Shown: positions 17,494 through 25,688, counted from the first letter of the stretch. The stretch is DNA of 64,000 nucleotides from VRUE01 sp963817945 (GCA_963817945.1 CAWFQH010000003.1:124001-188000), one strand, 5' to 3'. Notes: generated by a model from the sequence alone, not told the origin. Numbers and translations: made by a program.

Positions 17494-18270
17494 TCAGAAC
17501 GCCGAGCCGAGCAGGCCGCCGTCGAGCGGGATCGTCGTCCCGGTGAGGTAGGCAGCGCGCTCGGAGCAGAGGAAGGCGACGAGGTCGCCGTACTCCTCGG
17601 GCTGCCCGAGGCGCCCGGCCGGCACCTCGGCCCGCGCTTGGGCTTCGGCCGCCTCGAGCGAGCCGCCGGCGTCGGCCAGCCGATCGGTCGCGAAGCGGCC
17701 GGTGGCGATCGTGTTGACGGTGATCCCATCGGCGGCGACCTCGCCGGCGAGCGTCTTCAGGAAGCCGACCGCCGCCATCCGGTGTGCGTTGGAGAGGGCG
17801 AGGCCGGGGATCGGCTCGCGGGTGGAGATCGAGCCGACGTTGACGATCCGTCCCCAGCCGCGCTCGCGCATCCCCGGCACGACCGTACCGGTGAGGACCC
17901 GCGGTGCCAGCACCAGCGAGCGGTAGGCGCGCTCCCACTCGTCGAGGCCGTGGTCGAGGGCGCCGCCGAAGGGCGGGCCGCCACTGTTGAGAACGAGGAT
18001 CTCGATCGGTCCCAGCTCCGCCTCCACCTCACCGGGCAGCTCGGCCAGGCGGTCCAGGTCATCCGTGTCCGCGACGAAGGCAGTCACCTGGCCACCTGCT
18101 TCGATCGCGGGCTGCTCGATGGTCGCCGCGGCCTCTTCCAGCTTGTCTTCCGAGCGGCTCGCGATCGCGATTCGGGATCCCTCCCGCGCGAGCGCCGCCG
18201 CGATCCCGCGGCCGATGCCCTTGCTCGCGCCCATGACCAGCGCGACCCGTCCTTGGAGCCCTAGATCCAT
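17494..18270 (-). CDS. Short-chain dehydrogenase/reductase-like protein lacking YxxxK
   Basis: An SDR-fold protein of 258 residues. The dinucleotide motif is intact (MGASKGIGRG), NSGG replaces the usual NNAG, and VNVGSIS provides the catalytic Ser region. Where the Tyr-x-x-x-Lys pair should be, alignment on the following GFLK segment gives SNAHR, so Ser and Arg occupy those positions. The C-terminal YLTGTTIPLDGG matches classical SDRs. It may be an atypical reductase or a binding protein. It ends 25 bases upstream of the CDF start and is co-oriented with it. A GTG at 18276 could also start it. Confidence 0.8.
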   Translation of the reverse strand: MDLGLQGRVALVMGASKGIGRGIAAALAREGSRIAIASRSEDKLEEAAATIEQPAIEAGGQVTAFVADTDDLDRLAELPGEVEAELGPIEILVLNSGGPPFGGALDHGLDEWERAYRSLVLAPRVLTGTVVPGMRERGWGRIVNVGSISTREPIPGLALSNAHRMAAVGFLKTLAGEVAADGITVNTIATGRFATDRLADAGGSLEAAEAQARAEVPAGRLGQPEEYGDLVAFLCSERAAYLTGTTIPLDGGLLGSAF

Positions 18271-18321
18271 GCCCACCAGCGATGCTCGAACGAGTTCACG
18301 CCGGTAAAGTTAAAGGGCAGG

Positions 18322-18416
18322 GCGCCCGTAGCTCAGTGGTCAACGGACCCTTCTGGGGTCCAAAGAGCGTCGGTCTTTCAAGCCGAAGGTCGCGAGTTCG
18401 ATTCTCGTCGGGCGCA
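18322..18416 (+). tRNA. tRNA-Glu(UUC) with enlarged D-loop
   Basis: The acceptor stem GCGCCCG (18322–18328) pairs with CGGGCGC (18409–18415), with discriminator A at 18416 and no encoded CCA. The D-stem GCTC/GAGC is 18331–18334/18365–18368. The anticodon stem TCGGT/GCCGA encloses CTTTCAA, giving anticodon TTC at 18377–18379. The T-arm has the normal seven-base TTCGATT loop. The D-loop, however, is 30 bases (18335–18364) where 8–11 is usual. It holds a six-base-pair hairpin, GGACCC (18345–18350) with GGGTCC (18356–18361). The 3' part of the gene is the attachment site of the islands that follow. Confidence 0.85.
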
Positions 18417-18419
18417 TGG
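18375..18419 (+). repeat. Attachment-site direct repeat, copy 1 (within tRNA-Glu)
   Basis: This is the 45-base block from the anticodon loop to three bases past the tRNA gene. It is repeated exactly at 25510–25554 and almost exactly at 37547–37592. It keeps the tRNA intact on the chromosomal side, as is usual for tyrosine-recombinase islands. Confidence 0.88.
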
Positions 18420-18485
18420 AGGAAGCGCATTCTAGAGCCAAATTAGTGCGCAAAATCCGGCTTCTTTGTCGTCGGTTTCAGGCCG

Positions 18486-18511
18486 AGTCAACGCAAGTCA
18501 ACCAGGGGTCA
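18486..18511. repeat. Phased GTCA repeats beside left attachment site
   Basis: Three GTCA units begin at 18487, 18497 and 18508, the first two within AGTCAACGCA / AGTCAACCAG, giving a 10–11 base period. They lie 67 bases inside the island from the tRNA. Helically phased direct repeats next to att sites are typical arm-type or excisionase-binding sites; function here is inferred. Confidence 0.5.
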
Positions 18512-18605
18512 GCAGGCAGGAAAAGCACGTTTTCGGGCATCTCCTTCCCTTCACCTTCCCTTTGAGCGGACACCCGCGACAAGGCGCGGCTACTCTCCGG
18601 CGCCC

Positions 18606-18917
18606 ATGAGCGCCAACTACCTGCGCATCCTCGATCACCTCCTCGGGGCGATGCTGCGGGTCGAGTTCACCACCAACGGCCGCGAGATCACCGACTACGC
18701 CGTCGTCCTGCTGTTTGAGGTAGGAGAGGCGACGGAGACGATCCGGGTCTACGACGGTGCTCATGGCCACAACGAGATGCACCGATACAGCCGCAGCGAG
18801 GGCAAGCAGACTGGGACGCCGTTTCACAGCGGTACCCTTGGAGAAGGAATGCGCGCTGCAATCGAGGAGATCGAGCGCAGCTACCGCGAGATGATCGAAG
18901 GATGGGAAAGGCCATGA
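18606..18917 (+). CDS. Small conserved hypothetical protein
   Basis: A 103-residue soluble protein of unrecognised family, with the pattern VEFTTNGREITDYAVVLLFEV, then RVYDGAHGHNEMHRY, then a C-terminal helix (LGEGMRAAIEEIERSYREMIEGW). The His-rich middle and the helical end suggest a small compact fold. It is the first gene after the tRNA and overlaps the next gene by four bases (ATGA), so the two form a bicistronic unit at the island edge. Its role is unknown. Confidence 0.7.
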   Translation: MSANYLRILDHLLGAMLRVEFTTNGREITDYAVVLLFEVGEATETIRVYDGAHGHNEMHRYSRSEGKQTGTPFHSGTLGEGMRAAIEEIERSYREMIEGWERP

Positions 18918-19273
18918 GCACCGACAGCAATCGCTCTCCCGCCGCCAAGGTGATGGATAAAGCGATCGATTTGGCCGTCGAGGGTCGCTCCCCCTATCCC
19001 GAGAGGGCCGCGTTCATCGACGCCGACACCCCTCAAGCCGGCCACGAGATCCAGCGCGCCGCCGACGAAGGTCGCTCGGTCGTCCTGGTCGCCGCCGACG
19101 GCAGTAGTCGGGTTCTTAAGCCCGACTTAGCGGCTGCAGTAGGTCCGAGCGTTTCGCGGGACAAAAGCTTGCTCTACCTTCTTGAGGGTGGTCGTCGAGA
19201 CTCGGCACGCTTGCGGCCTCATTTGCGTGTGCTGCCCATGCCCGTCCCTGTTTCAAGTCAGTCTGTTTCCTGA
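18914..19273 (+). CDS. Hypothetical protein, translationally coupled to upstream small gene
   Basis: A 119-residue polar protein with no recognised domain. The N-terminal half contains charged helical stretches (AAKVMDKAIDLAVEGRSP, HEIQRAADEGRSVVLVAADG). The C-terminal part after about residue 75 loses coding character and may be read-through into sequence preceding the SIR2 gene, so the natural protein may have been shorter. The ATG at 18914 overlaps the upstream TGA. Confidence 0.5.
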   Translation: MSTDSNRSPAAKVMDKAIDLAVEGRSPYPERAAFIDADTPQAGHEIQRAADEGRSVVLVAADGSSRVLKPDLAAAVGPSVSRDKSLLYLLEGGRRDSARLRPHLRVLPMPVPVSSQSVS

Positions 19274-19355
19274 TAAAAGCCGTCTTGAGCAGGCGCGATG
19301 AGTGGTTGATCGGAGGCGGACTTTGAACGGTGTGGGGGAGGTGCAGGAGGCGCCG

Positions 19356-20745
19356 ATGCCCTCCGAGCTCCTTGAGGCAATCTCTGCCGACGCCGGCGGT
19401 CGAGTCGTTCTCGTTATCGGTGCCGGCACCTCGGTCGAGACGCCGATGGAGTTGCCTCTTGCCCATGAATGTGCGGAGAAGGCGCACCGCAAGCTTCTTC
19501 ACGACCAAGTCCTGCAGGAGGGCGATTGCGCTGAGCCCGGCGACCTTTCCTGCCTCGCGGATGCTGTTTACGAGAAGACCGGCGGCCAAGCCGATCTCGT
19601 TGGCCGCATGCCGGTCGAGCGCTTCCGCACCGTCACCCCAAATCGTGGCTGCCTGATAGCTGCGGCCCTACTGCGAGAGGGTGCGTTGAAAAGCATTCTC
19701 AGCCTGAACTTCGATCTCGGCATGGTCAATGCCCTCACCTACATCGGCTCTGAGGACGATGTTACGGTGATCACCAAACCAGCCGATCATGGGCGGATGT
19801 CGGGGACCAACCTGATCTATCTGCACCGCAGCGTCGACGCCCCGCCCGACGACTGGGTGCTGCGCACCGATTCGATTGAAAAAGGCTGGGAGGAAGGCTG
19901 GGAGGAGGTGGTCGGCAACCTCGCGCTCGGCGGACCGGCGACCGTCTTTGCCGGCCTCGGCTCACCGGCCGGAGTACTGATTGAGACCTCGCGCCGGATC
20001 AGGGTTGCCTTGCCCGAGGAGGCAAAGCTTCTGCAGGTAGATCCGGCCGATCCCGAGCACTCCGTCATGCGCCGCGAGGTTGGCCTTGAGGATGACGAGT
20101 ACCTGCGGCTGGGGTGGACTGCAGTCATGTCGCGGCTCGCCGACCGCGTTCTCGCCCGGCACCGCGACGAGCTCTTCGATTCGTGTCGAGAAACGATCGA
20201 GCGGGAGGGGTTCGACGACGGGCACCCCGGCGGGATCTGCAACCGCTCTAACGGAGCTCGACCTGATCGGCGTCGGTGAGGTGCGGGCCCGCTGGCTGCT
20301 CGAGACCCGCCAGCGCTACCTGCCCCAGGGCGCCGCCGACGTCGAGCTGATCGCTTCACTGCTGCTGGCAATCGCCCTAATCGAGCGTAGGACCGAGACT
20401 GCGGCGACTTTCCACAACGACGGGGTCGTCGAGTTCATCAAGGACGACTCGCTCAAGGCTTCACTGCTTCTCGCCTCGGGGCGGGGAACCCGGAGTTGGA
20501 GTTCGGTTGAGGCCGCGATCGTCCAGCCGCCCTTTCCGCGCAACCGACGCCTCATCGAGCCCCGCTACGCGCTGCTTGGCGGCGTTGGGGCCCGTGATGC
20601 GGTGGCACCGCCGATGAAATTGGTCGGCGAGGAGGATGAGACCGCCGCGACGGAGAGCATTATCGGCGGCGAAGAAACGCTGATCCTGCGGAGTGTTGAT
20701 GAGCTGCGGGCCCAGCCGAGTTTGGCCGAGGAGATGGTCGCCTGA
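19356..20745 (+). pseudogene. SIR2-domain effector of an ABC-3C/Lamassu-like system, frame broken
   Basis: The N-terminal part (from the ATG at 19356, with AGGAGG five bases upstream) is a SIR2-like NAD-binding domain: VLVIGAGTSVETPMELP near residue 20, the SLNFDLGMVNAL segment, and a YLHRSVDAP stretch. SIR2 domains in defence systems deplete NAD+ on activation. The first frame stops at 20279. From about 20220 the coding signal moves to the next frame (ATALTELDLIGVGEVRARW onward) and continues to 20745, so one effector of about 460 residues has been split by a one-base shift. The shift could be real or an assembly error. The following gene starts within the stop codon, so this is the first gene of a three-gene operon. 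Confidence 0.72.
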
Positions 20746-21329
20746 GTCCGCTGACTCCGATTGAGATCACCGCCGCCGCGTCGCGTCATCTTGAGGAGGC
20801 CGACTACACCCGGGTCTCCGAGGAGGTGCTCGGCGAGGCCGCGGGCCGTGGCCGCTTCTACGAGGACAGCTACGGCGTCGTGCTGCTGGTGGTCTACGAG
20901 ACCTGGAGCGCGCTTCTCGATGGCTGGAGCGAGGATCAAGCTCGACTGGTCGAGCTGATGTCCGCCCACATGACCCGCTCGGATCCGAAGTCATGGGAGG
21001 GCTATTTGGTGCTGTTCTGCCCGGCGATTCCGCCTGCTGGCGAGAACGGGCGCCTGCAGGAGATCCGGTACGACATCACCCGGGTGCGCAAGTTAATTGC
21101 CGCGGGTGAGGAACTGGGCGAGCTCGCCGATGTCGAGCGGACGATCCTGCCCCTCTTGCCGGTCAGCCCACCCTCTGAGCTTGAGCCTGAGACCTCGGCG
21201 CTTGATTTGCTGCCGGAGTTGCTCGAGGAGGAGGGGATCGACCGTGCCAACAGCGAGGCGCTGATCGCAGCTTTTCGCGAGCAGCGTCCGCTACTCGAGG
21301 CGATACAGATAAACGGGGATGAGCGGTGA
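20742..21329 (+). CDS. Middle component of SIR2/SMC-ATPase system (LmuC-like)
   Basis: A 195-residue acidic protein between the SIR2 effector and the ATPase. Coding signal begins upstream of the first GTG (20826), with ITAAASRHLEEADYTRVSEE clearly protein-like. The only start that fits is CTG at 20742, overlapping the SIR2 stop (CTGA) with GAGGAG eight bases upstream. The protein has no catalytic motif I can recognise and is mostly helical. Its place and size match the middle component of ABC-3C systems (LmuC in Lamassu). It overlaps the ATPase gene by four bases (GTGA). Confidence 0.68.
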   Translation: MSPLTPIEITAAASRHLEEADYTRVSEEVLGEAAGRGRFYEDSYGVVLLVVYETWSALLDGWSEDQARLVELMSAHMTRSDPKSWEGYLVLFCPAIPPAGENGRLQEIRYDITRVRKLIAAGEELGELADVERTILPLLPVSPPSELEPETSALDLLPELLEEEGIDRANSEALIAAFREQRPLLEAIQINGDER

Positions 21330-23476
21330 AGCTAGGCCGTCTTGCCGTCGAGGGTTTTCGCGGTCTCGTCTCGGCGACCGAGATCGACCTCAACGCCAAC
21401 GCGATCATCGTCATTGGTGCCAATGGGCAGGGTAAGACTTCGATCTTTGATGCCGTGCTTTGGGGTCTGACCGGCGCGATCCCTCGTCTTGGAGACGACC
21501 CCGAAATCGTGTGCCTCTACTCGGCCTCGGGTCAGGCACGCGTTGAAATCGAGCTCCACGGGAACGACGGTCTGGTGCGGGTGATCCGCAGTCACGATGG
21601 GTCGCGTTCGCGGCTGACCCTCGAACTGGGCGAGCAAAGTTTTCGTGACGAGGGCGCGGAATCACGCCTGCATGAGGTGCTCTGGCCGGATGCCGTTTTC
21701 GCGCCGGACGCCAACTCGGCTTTGACGACGACCCTTACGCGCAGTGTCTACCTGCAGCAGGACGTCGTCGGTCAGTTCATCGACGGCGATAGTCCGAGAG
21801 AGCGCTTCGAGGCAGTCTCTGAGCTGGTCGGCGCCGGCCGCGTGACGGAGCTAACGCTCAGTCTCGAAAGAGCTAAACGTGCCTGGAGCGCTCAAACCAA
21901 TCGCCAGGACGAGGATCTGGAAGTTCTGCGAGCGCGGCTCGCAGAAACGCGAGCACGGCTCGATTCGCTCAGCAATCTCGCTGCAGTGGATGAGAGAGTG
22001 ATCGCGGATCGGTGGGGTTCTTGGTGGCAGCGTGCCAGCCGGTTCGAGGGTGTAGTCGAGGGCGATGTGCCCGAGGCGGCGAGTCCCGAAGCCCCCACTG
22101 CACTCGAGCTGGCTGTAAAGCGCCTGGATGTTAAGCGGCTAGCCTGCGGGCGTCGCATCTCTCTCATCGAGGAGCTCGACACCGAGATCGAGCAGCGAGC
22201 TCAAACGGCAGCGCCAGGTCAGGACCCGGCCGAGCTTACGAAGCAGGCTGAGGGTACCGAGGCCCAGCTCGAGCGTCTTCGCGAAGCGCTGGCGGCGGCT
22301 GAGGCAAAGGCGGCCGAGCAGCGTCGTCGCCAAGTCCAGCGGCGTGAGCGCGACGAGGAGCTTCGCGCTCTGGCCGAGCTGGCGATACGCCATATCGAAG
22401 GACCCTGCCCGGTGTGTGGACAGGAGCACGACGCAGAGAGAACGAGACGTCACCTCGAGGAGTTGACCGCCGCTGGTTCTGACGACGAGCGTCTTCCCGC
22501 CCCCCAAGAGGCTGGCGCGCTCAACGCGATCGCTACTGAGATAGAGCGTGTCCGTCTGGAGTTATCCGAAACCAGGTCCGCACTCTCTGAGGCCGAGGCT
22601 GAAGCCCGGCTGCGCGAGCGCTGGAAGGTCGAGCGCATTCGTCGCCTGGCTGAATTCGAGATCTCGGCTGAGGACCCGGCGTCTGCGCGGGCCGAGCTGG
22701 GCAGGCTTTCCGCAGAGATCCGTCGCGCCGCCGAGGAGATAGACACCTTGCAGGCCGAGGGTGAGCGCCTGGCGCTCGAGGTAGCCGGCCTTGGTGAACG
22801 CGCCCGGCGTGGGGAATATGAGGAGCTGGTCAGCCGGACCGAGGCAGAGCTCGGTAGGGAAGAATCGGCAATCGAGGCGCGCCGGCAGAGCGGCGAGCGC
22901 GCCGGCCAGATCCTCGAAGCGCTGCGGGAGGCTTCCTCCACGGTCGTCGCCGCTCAACTGCGGAGAGTGGAGCCGCTGTTGCAGCGGATCTATGCGACTG
23001 CCGATCCACACCCTTCGCTGCGCGACATCAGCCTTGCGCTCCGCATGTCGCGCGGGCGCGGTCATCTCGATACGCCGCTCGGCGACACCCAGCGGCCAGT
23101 ATCGGCGGCGGTCCCCGGTGCGATCCTTTCCAGCTCGCAGCTGAACGCGCTCGCCGTCTCTGTCTTTTTAGCGCTGAACCTTGGGGTGCCAACGATTCCC
23201 CTGGGCGCGGCGATGCTCGATGACCCGTTGCAAAGCCTGGATGACGTCAATTTGCTCGGCCTGATCGATCTTCTGCGTCGCACCAAGGACCGCCGCCAGT
23301 TGATCGTCTCCACTCACGATCGCCGCTTCGGGCGCCTGCTTGCCCGCAAGTTGCGGCCGGTCGCAGAGGACCAGCGCACGCTCGTAGTTGAACTCGCCGG
23401 CTGGGGCCGAGACGGACCGACGATCACCCAGAGTGAGAGTCCACGTGACTCCGAGGTGATACGGATCGCCGCCTAG
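21326..23476 (+). CDS. SMC/Rad50-like ATPase with zinc hook (LmuB-like)
   Basis: A 716-residue ABC-type ATPase. Walker A GANGQGKT is at residues 31–38, followed by the Q-loop region VYLQQDVVGQF. Long coiled coils flank a zinc-hook-like GPCPVCGQEHD near residue 361. The C-terminal half holds an ABC signature variant, LSSSQLNA, near residue 600, Walker B AAMLDDPLQSLDD near 630, and the H-loop IVSTHDRR. This is the sensor ATPase architecture of Lamassu and related ABC-3C systems, in which it senses invading DNA and releases the effector. It overlaps the middle gene by four bases. The start is GTG at 21326. Confidence 0.88.
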   Translation: MKLGRLAVEGFRGLVSATEIDLNANAIIVIGANGQGKTSIFDAVLWGLTGAIPRLGDDPEIVCLYSASGQARVEIELHGNDGLVRVIRSHDGSRSRLTLELGEQSFRDEGAESRLHEVLWPDAVFAPDANSALTTTLTRSVYLQQDVVGQFIDGDSPRERFEAVSELVGAGRVTELTLSLERAKRAWSAQTNRQDEDLEVLRARLAETRARLDSLSNLAAVDERVIADRWGSWWQRASRFEGVVEGDVPEAASPEAPTALELAVKRLDVKRLACGRRISLIEELDTEIEQRAQTAAPGQDPAELTKQAEGTEAQLERLREALAAAEAKAAEQRRRQVQRRERDEELRALAELAIRHIEGPCPVCGQEHDAERTRRHLEELTAAGSDDERLPAPQEAGALNAIATEIERVRLELSETRSALSEAEAEARLRERWKVERIRRLAEFEISAEDPASARAELGRLSAEIRRAAEEIDTLQAEGERLALEVAGLGERARRGEYEELVSRTEAELGREESAIEARRQSGERAGQILEALREASSTVVAAQLRRVEPLLQRIYATADPHPSLRDISLALRMSRGRGHLDTPLGDTQRPVSAAVPGAILSSSQLNALAVSVFLALNLGVPTIPLGAAMLDDPLQSLDDVNLLGLIDLLRRTKDRRQLIVSTHDRRFGRLLARKLRPVAEDQRTLVVELAGWGRDGPTITQSESPRDSEVIRIAA

Positions 23477-23632
23477 CGGCACGGAGTTCCCTGCTGTTGA
23501 AGCCACCAGCCGGGCTGCGGGGTAGCGGGGGTGGGACGGGCTCTGGCTTCCACCTTTTCGGACCGGTACAGATCCCTCTCACTCATCCGCGTCTACATGA
23601 AGGGAGCCGCAGCACCCATTTGCTCGATCTTT

Positions 23633-25489
23633 CTAGCGTGACGAGGGCGGTTCCCTGGCCATGAGGGCCAGGTAGCAGGCCGCCTGAATCAGCAGAGCTG
23701 CATGAGCGCCTCCGACGCGATCCACGAGCCCATGGGCGATGTTATTCCGGAGGTTCGTCGCTAACGGATCACACAGAAGGGCCTCGAAGTAGTCAAACCA
23801 GGGTTCCGGCTCGTAGAGCTCACGCAACTTAGGCAGGATCACATTGAGAGATACGACGCCGCCAAATTGCCCCTCCCGAGCGAGTTTGACAATTGGGATT
23901 CCGCTGAATCGAGCCATATCTCGGAGGATGCTCTCCATACGGGGCACGATCACATGTGCCGACTCGTCGTATTCCTTATCCCAGAAAAGCTCGATGCCGC
24001 GCGCGAGACGCTCCCCCCGTGCGGCGCCGATTAGCTCAGTCGTGAAGTGATCGGCGAGGGCCTCGCGGGAGGGGCGACCGTGCTGCTCAATCGCCTCAAA
24101 GAGCATCGGCGCATACAAGACACCGCCGTAGAAGTTGACGTAAAATTCTCGCTGGCGGCCACGCCCCATCAGCTTCTTGCTCTCTGGATCGTTGGCTATG
24201 AACGTTGGCGCAGAGGTCTCGGGGCTGAACATCTGATGCCCGAAGATGCCGAGAAGGGGATTTTCTTTTTCCTGCTCCTCAACTTCCCGATCGATGTCGC
24301 TGTGTGCACCACCCGGAGGCCCGAAGGTTCCCAAGCGCTTAAGAGCGTCGAAAATATCTTCGGCATGAGACCCGACGATCAGATCGATCTGTTTTCGAAT
24401 TTCCTCGGTAGGTAGATCGACACTAGCCTCCATTGACTCGAAGCCGAGATCCTCTTTGGGGAGGTCTTGTTGCTCTTTCAGAAGTTCGCGCGACTCTTTT
24501 ACGAATCCGTGTCGCTGGGCCAGCTCGATCGCCCGCTGTAAAAAAGAGACCTTGGTGAGACCCTCGGCTGCGGCTGCCTCGTCCATGCGAAGTTGCAGTT
24601 GTCGTCGTCGAAGTTCTTTCCGCCGGTGTGGGTTGCTGCTTGCTTCGGCCGCTAATTCGAGGACCCCCTCCCCCGCGTGACCCGAGTTGAATCGCTTGAT
24701 CGCCTGATCAAGGAGTTCGTCGAGGTTGTCGGGACGCAGCCCCGCCTTGAGGCCAACGAGCGAGCGCAGCACCGTCAGAGGTGGGCCTGGGTGTTGCTGG
24801 TTCAGCATCTCCCCCGCGAGCGAACCAGCCGCGCCAACGGCGACCGCGAGCGACTCTTGATCGTTCAATTCAACCAAGACCTCGATGGATCTCGCGATGC
24901 AGACAGCACGGTCCATCGCGCTCCAGTTCGGCTCTTGTGCCAGCTTCGCCAGTTCTCGAGCCCCCCGGCGCCCATCCTCATAAGCAACCTTCCCCTCTGC
25001 GACATACAGGAGATCGCAGATACGAGCTCCGACGATTGGGTCGTCGACTGCGTCGCGCGCTGCGCGCCAAACCGAGCGAACCTCGTCGACAACTTCCTTG
25101 GGTCGAGGTGGGAATATGCCGACGTCTGACTCAATCATCGACGCATACGGGCTACCAGCGGTCGTTCGGCGAGCATCCTGAATTGGACTGATGAGGTCGT
25201 ATATGAACGCGAGACTGAGCATCTTCAGGGCCTCGCTCTCATGTGTCTTGGCGAGAGCCTCCAAGGCACGCGCAAGCTCCTGCCATTCTGGCCGCCCGGA
25301 CAGCGCGTCCCTCAAGATTTGACTCTCTGCCGCAGAGAGCTGGGTTGGCAAGGTCACCGACGTATCGTCTCTAACGCCCGGGACGCACAGCGGATGGGAA
25401 GGGTGGCTCTTGCAAAGTTCAAAAAAGTCCTCCCCTTTGGCCTTCCCTTTACTTAGCAGCTCAGCACTATTTGGCTTGCCAACTGACAT
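23633..25489 (-). CDS. Large HEPN-motif (DUF4209-like) protein
   Basis: A 618-residue soluble, mostly helical protein transcribed toward the SMC ATPase. The central part (about 130–330) looks like helical repeats. The C-terminal 90 residues contain FDYFEALLCDPLATNLRNNIAHGL, whose RNNIAH matches the R-x4-H signature of HEPN ribonuclease domains and resembles DUF4209. Such proteins often sit in phage-defence islands as RNA-cleaving effectors, but activity here is inferred. The ATG at 25489 lies 20 bases from the att repeat at 25510. Its G+C is visibly lower than the neighbouring chromosome, in keeping with transfer. The stop-to-stop gap to the ATPase gene is about 155 bases. Confidence 0.72.
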   Translation of the reverse strand: MSVGKPNSAELLSKGKAKGEDFFELCKSHPSHPLCVPGVRDDTSVTLPTQLSAAESQILRDALSGRPEWQELARALEALAKTHESEALKMLSLAFIYDLISPIQDARRTTAGSPYASMIESDVGIFPPRPKEVVDEVRSVWRAARDAVDDPIVGARICDLLYVAEGKVAYEDGRRGARELAKLAQEPNWSAMDRAVCIARSIEVLVELNDQESLAVAVGAAGSLAGEMLNQQHPGPPLTVLRSLVGLKAGLRPDNLDELLDQAIKRFNSGHAGEGVLELAAEASSNPHRRKELRRRQLQLRMDEAAAAEGLTKVSFLQRAIELAQRHGFVKESRELLKEQQDLPKEDLGFESMEASVDLPTEEIRKQIDLIVGSHAEDIFDALKRLGTFGPPGGAHSDIDREVEEQEKENPLLGIFGHQMFSPETSAPTFIANDPESKKLMGRGRQREFYVNFYGGVLYAPMLFEAIEQHGRPSREALADHFTTELIGAARGERLARGIELFWDKEYDESAHVIVPRMESILRDMARFSGIPIVKLAREGQFGGVVSLNVILPKLRELYEPEPWFDYFEALLCDPLATNLRNNIAHGLVDRVGGAHAALLIQAACYLALMAREPPSSR

Positions 25490-25509
25490 TTAAGACTTAG
25501 GGCGTGAGC

Positions 25510-25554
25510 CTTTCAAGCCGAAGGTCGCGAGTTCGATTCTCGTCGGGCGCATGG
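25510..25554 (+). repeat. Attachment-site direct repeat, copy 2
   Basis: Exact 45-base copy of the tRNA-Glu 3' end (anticodon loop to just past the discriminator) with no 5' half, so it is not a functional tRNA. The following 55 bases are also similar to those after copy 3 (37593 onward) but not to those after the intact tRNA, which shows that copies 2 and 3 come from related element ends. Confidence 0.9.
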
Positions 25555-25669
25555 GGAGGAGTGCCGGCAGATGCCGGCCCTTTCCTTTTGTGGAGCCGGA
25601 TTGTCAGCGTTGGGTTGGAGAGGCGTTCCGCGGCGGTCCGGGCGGTTCCGGGGCGTTCCGCCGCGTCGT

Positions 25670-25688
25670 GGTCACATCTTGGTCGCAT
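25670..25688 (+). repeat. GGTCRCAT tandem pair, 11-base period
   Basis: GGTCACAT (25670–25677) and GGTCGCAT (25681–25688) are direct repeats one helical turn apart, 115 bases inside att copy 2. The same arrangement occurs at 31608–31626 and, more diverged, at 37488–37506. Probably a binding site for the integrase arm domain or the excisionase. Confidence 0.5.

Larger units (their letters stand above)
18375..25554. mobile_element. Genomic island segment 1 (SIR2/ABC-3C and HEPN cargo)
   Basis: The segment is bounded by two identical 45-base copies of the tRNA-Glu 3' end (18375–18419 and 25510–25554). It carries two small genes, a SIR2/middle/SMC-ATPase system and a HEPN-motif protein. No integrase is recognisable inside it, so it is either mobilised in trans, has lost its recombinase, or entered together with segment 2. 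Base composition is lower in G+C than the flanking chromosome, especially at 23.6–25.5 kb. Confidence 0.75.

Noticed and set aside
17469..17729. N-terminal extension of the CDF transporter
   Set aside because: The sequence is the antisense of the SDR 3' end, rich in Arg/Ser/Pro as expected of shadow frames; MSHHHGHSH at 17468 is the typical CDF beginning.
25510..25554. A second tRNA-Glu gene
   Set aside because: Only the 3' half from the anticodon loop is present; there is no acceptor 5' strand or D-arm, so it is an attachment repeat.
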